From NCBI GenBank assembly GCA_001899685.1, contig MKWG01000045.1:170331-234330 (forward strand): 64,000 nucleotides of DNA, read 5' to 3'. The DNA comes from Sphingobacteriales bacterium 44-15. GTDB taxonomy: Bacteria; Bacteroidota; Bacteroidia; Chitinophagales; Chitinophagaceae. The notes beneath the pieces were generated by a model that saw only the letters and a list, made by a program, of their open reading frames with translations, was not told the DNA's origin and searched no databases. Below, one piece after another: positions 36,097 through 45,460 of this stretch (the first letter of the stretch is position 1; each line of letters starts with the position of its first letter). The position numbers and the translations under genes were made by a program.

Positions 36097-36960
36097 ATGA
36101 AATTGAAGCATTTTTTACTATTGGCCATTGCTCCAGCTTTTCTTTTTTCCTGCGTAAGCAGCAAAAAATTTAAGGCCGCCCAGGCTCAGTTAGACTCCCT
36201 AAACCAGGCTCAGACAAAACTTCAGGGTGATTTAAAACTTTGCGAAGACAATAAATCTGAATTAGAGCGTCAGAAAGCATCTTACGAAGCTCAGCTTGCT
36301 GATTTGAACAAGCAGCTTGGTCTCGCCAAAGAAAATAATACTACGGCGCTGAAGCAACTGGAAGATCTGTCTGTGATCTCTGCTGCCCAGGCGGAAAGCA
36401 TAAAAAAATCTCTTGATAATATCGGCGCAAAAGATGCTTATATACAGGATCTGCAGGCTGCAATGGCCCGCAAGGACTCATTAAATATGGCTCTTGTTAT
36501 GAATCTTAAAGGAGCTATAGGAAATCTTGATGACCAGGATATCAATGTGAAAGTCGACAAAGGTGTTGTATTTATTGATATCTCCGACAAACTGTTATTC
36601 AGAAGCGGTAGCTATGATATCACTGATAAAGCAAAAGCAGTTCTTGGAAAAGTTGCAACAGTTTTAAAAGCGCAACCGGATATTGAATTTATGGTTGAAG
36701 GACATACCGATGATGTTTCTTACAGCAAAGGTGTGCTGCTTGATAACTGGGACCTGAGTGTGAAAAGAGCTACTGCTGTGGTAAGAGTATTACAAAAGCA
36801 ATACGGCATTCCACCTGCTAAAATGGCTGCTGCAGGTCGTGGTGAATATATACCTGTTGCAGACAATAATACAGCCGAAGGAAGAGCTGCAAACCGCAGA
36901 ACAAGGATCGTTATCCTGCCTCAGCTCGATCAGTTCTTCAAACTGCTTGAAAGGAAATAA
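36097..36960 (+). CDS. OmpA-family peptidoglycan-binding lipoprotein
   Basis: A 287-residue protein with a lipoprotein signal ending in FLFSC (Cys19). A coiled-coil region follows (about 25-110, with AQLDSLNQAQTKLQGDLKLC and repeated Leu/Gln). The C-terminal OmpA domain contains VEGHTDDVSY, NWDLSVKRATAVVRVLQ and the diaminopimelate-binding NRRTRIVI segment. It anchors the outer membrane to peptidoglycan. It is flanked by terminators on both sides, so it is transcribed alone. Confidence 0.94.
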   Translation: MKLKHFLLLAIAPAFLFSCVSSKKFKAAQAQLDSLNQAQTKLQGDLKLCEDNKSELERQKASYEAQLADLNKQLGLAKENNTTALKQLEDLSVISAAQAESIKKSLDNIGAKDAYIQDLQAAMARKDSLNMALVMNLKGAIGNLDDQDINVKVDKGVVFIDISDKLLFRSGSYDITDKAKAVLGKVATVLKAQPDIEFMVEGHTDDVSYSKGVLLDNWDLSVKRATAVVRVLQKQYGIPPAKMAAAGRGEYIPVADNNTAEGRAANRRTRIVILPQLDQFFKLLERK

Positions 36961-36978
36961 ACCTTACATAATTACAAT

Positions 36979-37012
36979 AAAAAAGCCATTCAAATATTTG
37001 AATGGCTTTTTT
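36979..37012. terminator. Bidirectional terminator between ompA-like gene and ald
   Basis: AAAAGCCATTCAAAT and ATTTGAATGGCTTTT form a perfect 15-base inverted repeat with no loop spacer, with A on one side and T on the other. It serves the two convergent genes. Confidence 0.92.
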
Positions 37013-37018
37013 ATTGTC

Positions 37019-38242
37019 CTATCTCCTGCTTGCTATAAGCAGGTTCAGGTCTGTATACTTTAAATTAAACCGCTGGCTCAGGTAAATATTGGTAAGCGCT
37101 CCTTTAAATAAATATATACCGCTGCGGATATTAAACTTGTGCCAAACCAGCTTTTCCAGCCCGCCTTCGTCTCCTATTTCAAGGAGCAGGGGCATCAGCA
37201 CATTGCTGATCGCCTGCGATGCTGTTCGTGCAAAACCTGAAGGGATATTAGGCACGCAATAATGTATTACCCCATGCTTAATAAATACAGGGCTCTCATG
37301 CGAAGTGATTTCAGAGGTTTCAAAACATCCGCCCCTGTCTATACATACATCAAGTATTACGCTTCCCGGGCGCATGATAGAAACCATCTCTTCAGTAGCT
37401 ACAATGGGCGTTCGCCCACCGGAAGAAGACAAAGCCCCTACTGCCACATCGCAGGTTTTTAGCTGCTTGGCAAGTATCTTGGGCTCAATTACCGAGGTCC
37501 ATATCCTCGCCCCGATATTGCCCTGCATTCTTTTTAACTTATAAATATTGTTGTCAAATACTTTCACGCTGCTGCCCATCGCCATAGCGGTGCGGGCTGC
37601 ATATTCCCCCACAATACCTGCTCCTATGATCACAACTTTGGTAGGAGGAATGCCTGAAATACCGCCAAGCAGCATCCCCTTGCCGTTGTTGGCATTGCTC
37701 AGGTAATTGCCGGCCAGCAGCATCACCGCGCTGCCTGCAATTTCGCTCATGCTCCTCACAATAGGATTATGCCCGGAATCGTCCTTAAAGTTCTCAAACG
37801 ATAATGCCGTAATGCGTTTCTCCATCATGCATTGCAGTATGGAGGTTTTCATTACGGGAAGATGTATAGGAGAAATAATGGTCTGATCCGTTTTCAGCAA
37901 CGGCAGCTCTTCATCGTTTACAGGAGCCGATTTCATGATCATATCACACTGGAACACCTCCTTTTTATCATAAGTTATTTTTGCTCCCGCTTCACTGTAG
38001 TCCCTTTCCGAAAAATGGGCGCCTTCGCCGGCGCGGTGTTCCACAACTACCCTGTGGCCGTTATTTACCAGCACACTTATGGCATCCGGGGTCAGGGCTA
38101 TCCTGTTCTCCTGGAAAGTATTTTCACGGGGAATACCTATAAACAATTGCGCCTCGCGCGGCTTCACGTCTAAAGTCTCTTCCAGGGTCTCATAATTGAA
38201 AGAAGTGGCTACAAAAGGCTTTTCTGCCGGCATATACTGCAA
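37019..38242 (-). CDS. ald: Alanine dehydrogenase
   Basis: A 407-residue protein of the alanine dehydrogenase/PNT family. The N-terminal domain contains GIPRENTFQENRIALTPDAI (pyruvate-binding Arg) and VVVEHRAGEGAHF. The NAD domain contains KVVIIGAGIVGEYAARTAM and SSVKVFDNN, and the C-terminal part has VPNIPSGFARTASQAISN. It interconverts L-alanine and pyruvate plus ammonia with NAD. It has about 30 extra N-terminal residues compared with the Bacillus enzyme, as is common in Bacteroidota. It starts 20 bp after tsaE and is probably co-transcribed with it. Confidence 0.92.
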   Translation of the reverse strand: MQYMPAEKPFVATSFNYETLEETLDVKPREAQLFIGIPRENTFQENRIALTPDAISVLVNNGHRVVVEHRAGEGAHFSERDYSEAGAKITYDKKEVFQCDMIMKSAPVNDEELPLLKTDQTIISPIHLPVMKTSILQCMMEKRITALSFENFKDDSGHNPIVRSMSEIAGSAVMLLAGNYLSNANNGKGMLLGGISGIPPTKVVIIGAGIVGEYAARTAMAMGSSVKVFDNNIYKLKRMQGNIGARIWTSVIEPKILAKQLKTCDVAVGALSSSGGRTPIVATEEMVSIMRPGSVILDVCIDRGGCFETSEITSHESPVFIKHGVIHYCVPNIPSGFARTASQAISNVLMPLLLEIGDEGGLEKLVWHKFNIRSGIYLFKGALTNIYLSQRFNLKYTDLNLLIASRR

Positions 38243-38262
38243 AGGTTTGAGCGGACAATTTA

Positions 38263-38697
38263 CTAAAATTTTACCGCGCTGTCAGCAATTTTTAGCAGAC
38301 GGCTGGTTTCATTTATTACTGCAATAGAAACATGCACAGTATCCTCAGGCAAAAGCCCGGAGATCTTTTCGGGCCATTCTACAAAACATATATTACCGGA
38401 ATATAAGCAGTCTTCTATGCCCGCGTTGACCGCTTCTGCCTCGTCTTTTATGCGATACAGATCAAGGTGGAAGATAGCATGGCTTTCACCGCCTTCAACA
38501 AATACATACTCATTTATAAGGGAAAAGGTAGGGCTGCCCATAGCAGAGCGAACACCTTTTGCTAAACATAACGCTGTAATAAATGTAGTTTTCCCTGCGC
38601 CCATTTCGCCATAAAATGCAAAGACCTTACCACCCGCTTTTTGCCAGAATATCCGGGCTGCTTCATGTATCTGGTCCAACGGTACAATTAATTCCAT
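38263..38697 (-). CDS. tsaE: tRNA threonylcarbamoyladenosine synthesis ATPase TsaE
   Basis: A 144-residue protein with the P-loop GEMGAGKTTFI (about 31-41), then GSPTFSLINEY, IFHLDLYRIKDEAEA and FVEWPEKI, the ordered motifs of TsaE. It powers the TsaB-TsaD complex that adds threonylcarbamoyl to A37 of tRNAs reading ANN codons. It is first in a two-gene minus-strand operon with ald. Length is normal. Confidence 0.95.
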   Translation of the reverse strand: MELIVPLDQIHEAARIFWQKAGGKVFAFYGEMGAGKTTFITALCLAKGVRSAMGSPTFSLINEYVFVEGGESHAIFHLDLYRIKDEAEAVNAGIEDCLYSGNICFVEWPEKISGLLPEDTVHVSIAVINETSRLLKIADSAVKF

Positions 38698-38839
38698 ATT
38701 ATATAAAAAGAGGGGTTAAACCGCTAATGACACTGTGTTGCAAAGATAATTGTCATTCGGGGCTTTTACTGATACACCGTTGCAAAGATATGCCTGTAGA
38801 CTCCCGGTACTTTTGAAGAGCTGTATATAATTTTGCGGC

Positions 38840-40969
38840 ATGGAAAATATACGGTGGAAAGTAGAAGGTATGGATTGCGCCAATTGCGCGCTTACGGTAC
38901 GGAAATTCCTTGAAAAGGAAGGTGCAGGCGATATTAAAGTAAACTTTGTGGATGGCGATGTAGTCTTTCAGCTCAATGGGAACAGCTCTACAACAGAAGA
39001 AGTCCGGAAAGGCATTGAAGGACTGGGATATAAGGTCGCAGGTAAGCTTGAGCCGGGAGCGCTTCCCACAGCTGAAAAAAAATGGAATATCCATTTGAAA
39101 TATATGCTCTTCTGCCTGCCATTCACCCTTGTACTTATGCTCCATATGTTTCACGGGCTGATAGGATGGCACTGGCTGGCAAATCCCTGGCTGCAACTGG
39201 CGCTCTGCCTTCCTGTATATATAGCCGGGATGAATTATTTTGGAAGGAGCGCTGTTAAAAGCCTCCGCAACGGGATGCCTAATATGAATGTGCTGATCGC
39301 TCTCGGCGCCACGGCTGCTTTTGCATACAGCCTTGCCGGCACCCTGATGAACCTGGGCGGGGATTACCTGTTTTATGAAACAACTGCTACTATCATCACG
39401 CTGGTATTCTTTGGCAACTACCTGGAAAGCGCTTCCATCCAGTCAACTCAAAAGGCGCTCAATGGTCTTGCAAAGTCCCGGAAAGCAGTAGCCAATATGA
39501 TCGCTTTTGACGGAGACCACCAGGAAGTGATCATGCCCGTGGATAATGCTGATCTCAGACCCGGTGATCTTATATTGATCAGGAACGGTGAGCAGGTGCC
39601 GGCGGACTGTAAGATACTATGGGGGGATGCAAGTGTAAGTGAAGCGATCATCACCGGAGAAAGCCTTCCTGTTGAAAAAAAAGCAAAAGACATGCTCATA
39701 GGAGGCAGCCTGCTTATTGAGGGAATGGTGAAAGCACAGGTAACCACAGCAGCAAGTGATTCAGCATTGGCCAACATTGTAAACCTGGTAAAACAGGCGC
39801 AGGGAGAAAAGCCGCCGGTTCAGCAAATGGCGGATAAGATCAGTGCCATATTTGTTCCTGTTGTTATCAGCATTGCAGCGCTCACCTTTGTGATCAACTA
39901 TATTGTTCTCCACGAATTTACTCCATCATTAATGCGCAGCATTGCAGTGCTGGTCATCGCCTGTCCCTGTGCGTTAGGACTGGCAACGCCTGCCGCTGTT
40001 GCAGTAGGGCTTGGTCGTGCAGCGCGCAACGGGGTGCTCTTCCGCAATGCCACTTCCCTGGAATTATTTAAAGATATACAGCAGGTGGTTTTTGATAAAA
40101 CCGGCACCCTTACCACAGGAATGCTCTCTATAGATAAATGGCAGATCCTGGATAATAGTATGGATGAAAACCTCTTTAAAAGAATAGTGTTTTCCGTTGA
40201 AAAATATTCTAATCATCCTGTTGCCAAAAGCATCTCTTCAGAATGGAGATCTAAACCGGAGATCAGGTGGGAGAAGATTGAGGAGCTCAAAGGGCTGGGC
40301 ATGAAGGCTACTGATAAAGAAGGCAATTCTTATATGGCAGGATCATACAAATTTGCCGCAGATTTTACACAGAACGACACACATAACATATACGTTATTA
40401 AAAACAGTGTGCTCATCGGATGGATAGATATGAAGGATGAAATACGCCCTGAAGCAAAACAGGTTGTACAATATCTTCACAGCCGTGGCATCAGTACTTT
40501 TTTGCTCAGTGGCGATAACGCAGCCAAATGCGAAAAGCTTGCCGCACTAATCGGCATTGACAGCATAATGGCCGAGCAGACCCCCGAACAAAAGCTCGCA
40601 ACCATAGAGCAGCTATCCCGGCAAAAGCCTACTGCCATGATAGGCGATGGCATCAACGATGCTCCCGCCCTTGCAAAAGCTACCATTGGCATTTCTTTGA
40701 GCGACGCTTCGCAGATCGCAATGCAAACCGCAGATGTGGTATTGATGAATCATGGACTGAAGAACCTTCCCCTGTCGCTGGGGCTTGGAAAACATACTTT
40801 TCTCACTATTAAACAAAATCTTTTCTGGGCTTTCGCCTACAATGTAGTAGCGATCCCGCTCGCTGCGCTGGGCTTTCTTAATCCCATGTTCGGAGCATTG
40901 GTAATGGGCCTTAGCGATGTGGTGCTTGCCATAAATTCAGGAAGATTGTTCGTAAAGAAAGTAGTGTAA
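38840..40969 (+). CDS. copA: Heavy-metal P1B-type ATPase, probably copper exporter
   Basis: A 709-residue protein with one N-terminal HMA domain (GMDCANC, Cys13 and Cys16) and eight membrane helices. The intramembrane CPC is at 375-377, the phosphorylated Asp419 is in DKTGTLT, and the hinge motif GDGINDAPA starts near 602. These mark a Cu(I)/Ag(I) exporter of the inner membrane. The last helix reads MGLSDVVLAINS where classic CopA has MxxSS, so one predicted metal ligand is changed to Asp. That makes the metal less certain. It is divergent from tsaE and followed by a long hairpin at 41001. Confidence 0.88.
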   Translation: MENIRWKVEGMDCANCALTVRKFLEKEGAGDIKVNFVDGDVVFQLNGNSSTTEEVRKGIEGLGYKVAGKLEPGALPTAEKKWNIHLKYMLFCLPFTLVLMLHMFHGLIGWHWLANPWLQLALCLPVYIAGMNYFGRSAVKSLRNGMPNMNVLIALGATAAFAYSLAGTLMNLGGDYLFYETTATIITLVFFGNYLESASIQSTQKALNGLAKSRKAVANMIAFDGDHQEVIMPVDNADLRPGDLILIRNGEQVPADCKILWGDASVSEAIITGESLPVEKKAKDMLIGGSLLIEGMVKAQVTTAASDSALANIVNLVKQAQGEKPPVQQMADKISAIFVPVVISIAALTFVINYIVLHEFTPSLMRSIAVLVIACPCALGLATPAAVAVGLGRAARNGVLFRNATSLELFKDIQQVVFDKTGTLTTGMLSIDKWQILDNSMDENLFKRIVFSVEKYSNHPVAKSISSEWRSKPEIRWEKIEELKGLGMKATDKEGNSYMAGSYKFAADFTQNDTHNIYVIKNSVLIGWIDMKDEIRPEAKQVVQYLHSRGISTFLLSGDNAAKCEKLAALIGIDSIMAEQTPEQKLATIEQLSRQKPTAMIGDGINDAPALAKATIGISLSDASQIAMQTADVVLMNHGLKNLPLSLGLGKHTFLTIKQNLFWAFAYNVVAIPLAALGFLNPMFGALVMGLSDVVLAINSGRLFVKKVV

Positions 40970-41000
40970 TGTTAATAATGATTTGTCATATTTCTTTGTG

Positions 41001-41048
41001 GGAAGTGAGACGATAAATGTGAGCCTTTCACGTTTATCGTCTCACTTC
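41001..41048. repeat. Word-type intergenic hairpin (GTGAGA family), between copA and recQ
   Basis: GAAGTGAGACGATAAA (41002-41017) and TTTATCGTCTCACTTC (41033-41048) are a perfect 16-base inverted repeat. The flanks (TGTGAG, TCACG) extend the pairing imperfectly. There is no T run directly after it. The same words recur near 57.2 and 59.1 kb. Confidence 0.85.
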
Positions 41049-41130
41049 TCACGTAACAGTGTACTACCTTCTATTCGCAATTTCTTCAAACAGGCGCTTT
41101 AGCTGATATTTGCTTTTCCTTTGTTCCATT

Positions 41131-43077
41131 GTGACAGCTATTGATTCCATATTACAGACCCACTGGGGATATACCTCCTTCCGGCCACAGCAGGAAGATA
41201 TTATCTTATCCGTGCTCAGCGGGAATGACACGCTTGCCATTATGCCCACCGGCGGAGGAAAATCCATTTGTTTCCAGGTGCCTGCAATGGCATCGAAAGG
41301 TATTTGCCTCGTCATCACCCCACTGATCGCCCTGATGAAAGACCAGGTGGGAAACCTGAAGATTAAAGGTATTCCCGCGCTCGCTATCCACTCCGGAATG
41401 CCTTTTAACGAAGTGAAAAAAACACTGGACAATGCCCTTTACGGCAATTTCAAATTCCTGTATGTTTCTCCGGAAAGGCTTACTACCCGCCTTTTCAAAG
41501 AATATTTACCGGCGATGCCCATTAACCTGATAGCAGTTGATGAGGCGCACTGTATTTCGCAATGGGGCTATGATTTTCGTCCACCCTATTTAACCATTGC
41601 AGCTATCCGGGAAGAAAAGCCCGGTATACCGGTACTGGCATTGACAGCCTCCGCAACAAAAAAAGTACAGGAAGATATCTGTGATAAGCTTCATTTCAGC
41701 AACGCAAAAATTTTCAGGCAATCCTATGAGCGGCCAAATCTTTCCTATAGTGTGCAGGAGGTGGAAGTAAAGATCAATAAGCTGCTGGAGATCATCCAAA
41801 AAGTGCCGGGATGCGGTATTGTTTATTGTCGAAGCAGGAAAAGGACCAAAGAAATTGCGGACTTGTTGCAATTGCACCATATCAGCGCCGATTATTATCA
41901 TGCAGGGCTTTCCCATGAAGACCGCAACGATAAGCAGGCCAAATGGCTGAATAACGAAACCCGGATAATGGTATGTACCAATGCGTTTGGCATGGGCATA
42001 GATAAGCCTGACGTAAGAACCGTAGTGCATGTGGATATACCTGATTGCCTCGAAAGCTATTACCAGGAAGCGGGAAGAGCCGGGCGCGACGGGAAAAGAT
42101 CTTATGCTGTATTGCTCTTTAAAGAAACGGATATTGCCGACCTTCAGCAAATTCCCGAAACCCGCTTTCCTTCTATGGAGGAAATCAGGAAAATATACCA
42201 GGCACTGGTGAATTACCTGCAGTTGCCTGCCGGCGCAGGAGAAGATACCTGTTTTGATCTTGATCTTTCTGCATTTACAAAACAATTCGGACTCGATGTG
42301 CTTACCGCTACTTATGCTATTAAAGCCATGGAACAGGAGGGTATACTGGCTTATAGCGAGCAACTGTTTACTCCATCTACCATTATGTTTTGCTGCAGCA
42401 AATCCACGCTGGAAGAATTTGAAAAAGCGTATCCCGAAGCAGAACCTTACATTAAGCTTTTGTTGAGATCTTACGGAGGTATCATGGATGTACCCACTCC
42501 CATAAGCGAGAAACAAATTGCAAAGACGTTAAAAAAAGATACAGCGGTTATAAAAAAAGTGCTGACCCGCCTTTCCCAAAGAAGAATTATTGATTATCAG
42601 CCACAGAAAGATGTTCCGCAAATACAGTTTCTTTATAACCGGGTAGTTACCGAAAACCTTTATATAGATAATATCCGCTATGCAGAAAGAAAAAAAGTGC
42701 TGACAGACCAGATAACTGCCATAACCCATTATGTAAAAGATACAGGCAATTGCCGCTCAGGGATCATTGCGGAATATTTTAATGATTTTTCTACAAAGCC
42801 CTGTGGTATCTGTGATAACTGTGTTTCAAAGAAAAAAGCCGCTATTGCCGCAGAGGAGTTTAATATACTGCATAAAACCATTATTGCTTTGCTGGAACAG
42901 CAACCAATGACACTGCGGGAATTGACAGACAGGCTAAAAGAAGCAGACGGGCAAAAAACCTGGAGCATAGTTAAGCACCTTATGGAAGAGCGCTTGCTGG
43001 AAATGTCGGAAACCATGGAAGGAGGGAAAATAAGGATAAAAAAAAAGGGCCAGGATAAAAATCCAGCCCGTTTTTAA
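41131..43077 (+). CDS. recQ: RecQ-family ATP-dependent DNA helicase
   Basis: A 648-residue protein from a GTG at 41131; a TTG at 41110 is an alternative. TSFRPQQEDIILSVLSG is motif 0, MPTGGGKSICFQVPA the P-loop, and VDEAHCISQWGYDFRPPY motif II with the RecQ aromatic loop. TNAFGMGIDKPDVRTVVH and YYQEAGRAGRDG are motifs V and VI. The zinc-binding CGICDNC follows near 560. The C-terminus after the winged-helix region is short, so an HRDC domain seems absent, as in the shorter Bacteroidota RecQ paralogues. It unwinds DNA in repair. A terminator hairpin lies inside its last codons. Confidence 0.94.
   Translation: MTAIDSILQTHWGYTSFRPQQEDIILSVLSGNDTLAIMPTGGGKSICFQVPAMASKGICLVITPLIALMKDQVGNLKIKGIPALAIHSGMPFNEVKKTLDNALYGNFKFLYVSPERLTTRLFKEYLPAMPINLIAVDEAHCISQWGYDFRPPYLTIAAIREEKPGIPVLALTASATKKVQEDICDKLHFSNAKIFRQSYERPNLSYSVQEVEVKINKLLEIIQKVPGCGIVYCRSRKRTKEIADLLQLHHISADYYHAGLSHEDRNDKQAKWLNNETRIMVCTNAFGMGIDKPDVRTVVHVDIPDCLESYYQEAGRAGRDGKRSYAVLLFKETDIADLQQIPETRFPSMEEIRKIYQALVNYLQLPAGAGEDTCFDLDLSAFTKQFGLDVLTATYAIKAMEQEGILAYSEQLFTPSTIMFCCSKSTLEEFEKAYPEAEPYIKLLLRSYGGIMDVPTPISEKQIAKTLKKDTAVIKKVLTRLSQRRIIDYQPQKDVPQIQFLYNRVVTENLYIDNIRYAERKKVLTDQITAITHYVKDTGNCRSGIIAEYFNDFSTKPCGICDNCVSKKKAAIAAEEFNILHKTIIALLEQQPMTLRELTDRLKEADGQKTWSIVKHLMEERLLEMSETMEGGKIRIKKKGQDKNPARF
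43047..43075 (+). terminator. Terminator overlapping the 3' end of recQ
   Basis: GGGCCAGGAT and ATCCAGCCC pair imperfectly around AAAA and are followed by GTTTTT. The hairpin is part of the coding sequence, ending at the stop codon. The remaining gap to 43241 is AT-rich with nothing recognisable. Confidence 0.65.
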
Positions 43078-43241
43078 AATCCAATATCCTATGAAAAACC
43101 ATGTCAAAGATAGTGACGATATTCATTCGGCCAATACCCTTTTAGTGGTATCTACTTAATTTTTTATACTATTTATGTTTTATTCTTTTGTTTTTAATTG
43201 AATATGTTTGGGGTTTTTGGAAGAATTTTATCCTAATTGCT

Positions 43242-44792
43242 TCAAAACCAGCCACTTTTCTTTTTTGAGCTGCTTCGCCCTCCCAATCCCAATGCTCCCA
43301 GCAGGCTTCTGGTGATGATGGAGGCGGCAGTACGTTCTACCTGCCGGGCAACAGGATTATTCAAAACCTTCTCCACTACAGAGGGCTCTTCTTTTTTGGT
43401 GGACGATTTATTATCCGTATCAGCAGATTTTCTCCCTGCTTCTTCCAGTTTAGCGGTTATAATTTCATAAGCGCTTTGGTTATCTATGGTTTCCTCATAT
43501 TTTTTTACAAGCCTGGATTGCTTCACGAGCCCATCTATTTCAGCATCCGTTAATACGTCCATTCTTGATCTTGGTGAAGTGAGTATTGTATGCACCAGTG
43601 GTGTGGGAATGCCCTTTTCATTGAGCATGGTTATAAAAGCTTCACCAATGCCCAATTGTGTGAGCAGGTCGTCTACATCATAATAAGCCGTCTCAGGGTA
43701 GTTTTCCGCCGCCTGCTTAATGGTTTTCCGGTCGGCAGCGGTAAAAGCCCTCAAAGCATGCTGCACCTTTAAGCCAAGCTGGCTCAATACAGATGCAGGA
43801 ACGTCCTGCGGGTTTTGGGTACAAAAGAAAATGCCTACTCCTTTTGAGCGTATCAGCTTTATCACTGTTTCTATCTGCTGCAGCAGCGCGGCAGTGGCTT
43901 CCTGGAATACCAGATGCGCCTCATCAATGAACATTACCAGCTTGGGCTTATCAAGATCGCCGGCCTCCGGCAGCACAGCATACAGCTCTGCCAGCAACTG
44001 CAATACAAAAGTGGAAAACAGCTTCGGGCGATTCTGCATGTCTGTTACACGCAGTATGTTGATCATTCCTCCTCCGTCGTCGCTTATCCTCATAAGATCT
44101 TCCACTTCAAATGAAGGTTCTCCAAAAAAAACATCCGCGCCCTGCTGCTGCAGCTCAATTACTTTTCTCAGTATCGTACCGGTGCTTGTGGTGGCTATTT
44201 TACCATACTCTTTTTCTATCTCTGCTTTGCCTTCATTGCTTATATACTGTAATGTTTTTGTAAAATCCTTAAGGTCAAGCAGCGGGATTTTATTGTCGTC
44301 GCAATATTTGAATATCATTGCCACAAGCCCCTGTTGCGTATCATTTAATCCAAGGATCTTGGATATCAATATCGGTCCGAATTCCGTAACGGTTGCCCTC
44401 AGGCGTACTCCTTTTTCATTGCTAAGGCTCAGCAGTTCGGCAGCATATGCTTTGGGGTCATAGGTAAGCCCTATTTTGGCATACCTTTCTTTGATCTTAT
44501 CATTCATTACGCCGGGGGCTGCAATACCGCTCAGGTCACCTTTTATGTCCATCAGCAAAACAGGCACGCTTGCATCACTTAATCCTTCTGCGATCACCTG
44601 CAGCGTTTTCGTTTTGCCGGTACCGGTAGCCCCGGCAATAAGCCCGTGGCGGTTCATTGTTTTCAATGGCAGGTTTACTATAGTTCCGGTAAGCACCTCT
44701 CCGCCAAGCATGGCGCCACCTACGGGGATGCTTTCTCCTTTGAAGGTATAACCACTCTTGACCAGTTCAATAAAAGTGTCTTTATCAGGCAT
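43242..44792 (-). CDS. HerA-like/DUF853 ATPase (YjgR family)
   Basis: A 516-residue protein. IPVGGAMLGGEVLTGTIVNL is followed by the P-loop GLIAGATGTGKTKTLQ (about 48-63) and LLMDIKGDLSGIA. VMFIDEAHLVFQEATAALLQ is Walker B, GVGIFFCTQNPQDVPASVL is the sensor region, and a basic C-terminal tail rich in Ser and Lys ends it. These are marks of the HerA/FtsK-type hexameric ATPases annotated as DUF853. The cellular role of YjgR proteins is not settled. It is convergent with recQ and alone on its strand apart from the GroES-like gene upstream. Confidence 0.9.
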   Translation of the reverse strand: MPDKDTFIELVKSGYTFKGESIPVGGAMLGGEVLTGTIVNLPLKTMNRHGLIAGATGTGKTKTLQVIAEGLSDASVPVLLMDIKGDLSGIAAPGVMNDKIKERYAKIGLTYDPKAYAAELLSLSNEKGVRLRATVTEFGPILISKILGLNDTQQGLVAMIFKYCDDNKIPLLDLKDFTKTLQYISNEGKAEIEKEYGKIATTSTGTILRKVIELQQQGADVFFGEPSFEVEDLMRISDDGGGMINILRVTDMQNRPKLFSTFVLQLLAELYAVLPEAGDLDKPKLVMFIDEAHLVFQEATAALLQQIETVIKLIRSKGVGIFFCTQNPQDVPASVLSQLGLKVQHALRAFTAADRKTIKQAAENYPETAYYDVDDLLTQLGIGEAFITMLNEKGIPTPLVHTILTSPRSRMDVLTDAEIDGLVKQSRLVKKYEETIDNQSAYEIITAKLEEAGRKSADTDNKSSTKKEEPSVVEKVLNNPVARQVERTAASIITRSLLGALGLGGRSSSKKKSGWF

Positions 44793-44939
44793 GGTAGTTT
44801 AATTTATAAGGAAAGATAACGGATTTTTTGCAGGCGAGCGGGGACACCTGCCTGCAGAAGTCACTACCTGTCGGTGAGATACCGGCCGGAAAGTTGCGTA
44901 TGGAGCGATAACTAAAATATGCACCCGGGAAATCCAGTC

Positions 44940-45311
44940 TCATAATTCTTCCTCCCGCTCCAGCATAAGTATAGCGCTTTGCGGAACAATAAAATACTTT
45001 TCATTTTCATACATCACTTCGGTAGCGCCGCTCAGGAGAAAGATCGCAAGATCGCCTTCTTTGGCCTGCAGGGGAATATATTTTACCTGCTCCTCTTCTG
45101 CTTTCCAGCTCTCGTTCTCAACAGGCATGGGAATGGCATACCCCGGGCCATGCTTAATAACATATCCCTGTTGCACTTTTTCCTTTTCCTGTACACCGGG
45201 AGGAAGATATAAGCCGCTGGCTGTCCGCTCATTACCCTGCACCGGCTTGATCAATAGCCTGTCGCCGATCACAATTAATTTCTTGAACCTGTTGTCTGGT
45301 GTCAGATGCAT
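44940..45311 (-). CDS. GroES-like (Cpn10-family) protein, not linked to groEL
   Basis: A 123-residue protein from the ATG at 45311; longer upstream frames lack further family sequence. VIGDRLLIKPVQGNERTASG is the first Cpn10 strand and the start of the mobile loop, YLPPGVQEKEKVQQGYVIKH continues it, and KEGDLAIFLLSGATEVMYE matches the central Cpn10 barrel. It is about 25 residues longer than GroES, with an insertion around PMPVENESWKAEEEQVKYIP. No groL gene is next to it, so this is a paralogue whose partner is unknown. Confidence 0.82.
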   Translation of the reverse strand: MHLTPDNRFKKLIVIGDRLLIKPVQGNERTASGLYLPPGVQEKEKVQQGYVIKHGPGYAIPMPVENESWKAEEEQVKYIPLQAKEGDLAIFLLSGATEVMYENEKYFIVPQSAILMLEREEEL

Positions 45312-45460
45312 GTTTTTTTGTGCAAAAATAATGATTCCCTGCACCTGAGATTTTGTATGGCAGGAGTGCCCTCCAAAAAGATGGTTTAACAAAAAATTAT
45401 TAGCATTATCTTACAAAGCGGAAATGAATTATATTTATTTGTCAACTAAATGTTTGAATT

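Noticed and set aside
41590-42516. 308-codon minus-strand frame inside recQ
   Set aside because: The plus strand encodes all RecQ motifs over this stretch; the antisense translation looks random.
43720-44463. 247-codon plus-strand frame inside the HerA-like gene
   Set aside because: Serine- and cysteine-rich antisense translation of a gene with clear P-loop motifs on the other strand.
44825-44860. GCAGGC...GCCTGC inverted repeat upstream of the HerA-like gene
   Set aside because: A T run lies on the wrong side for a terminator of either strand and the stem is interrupted; I could not support a function.
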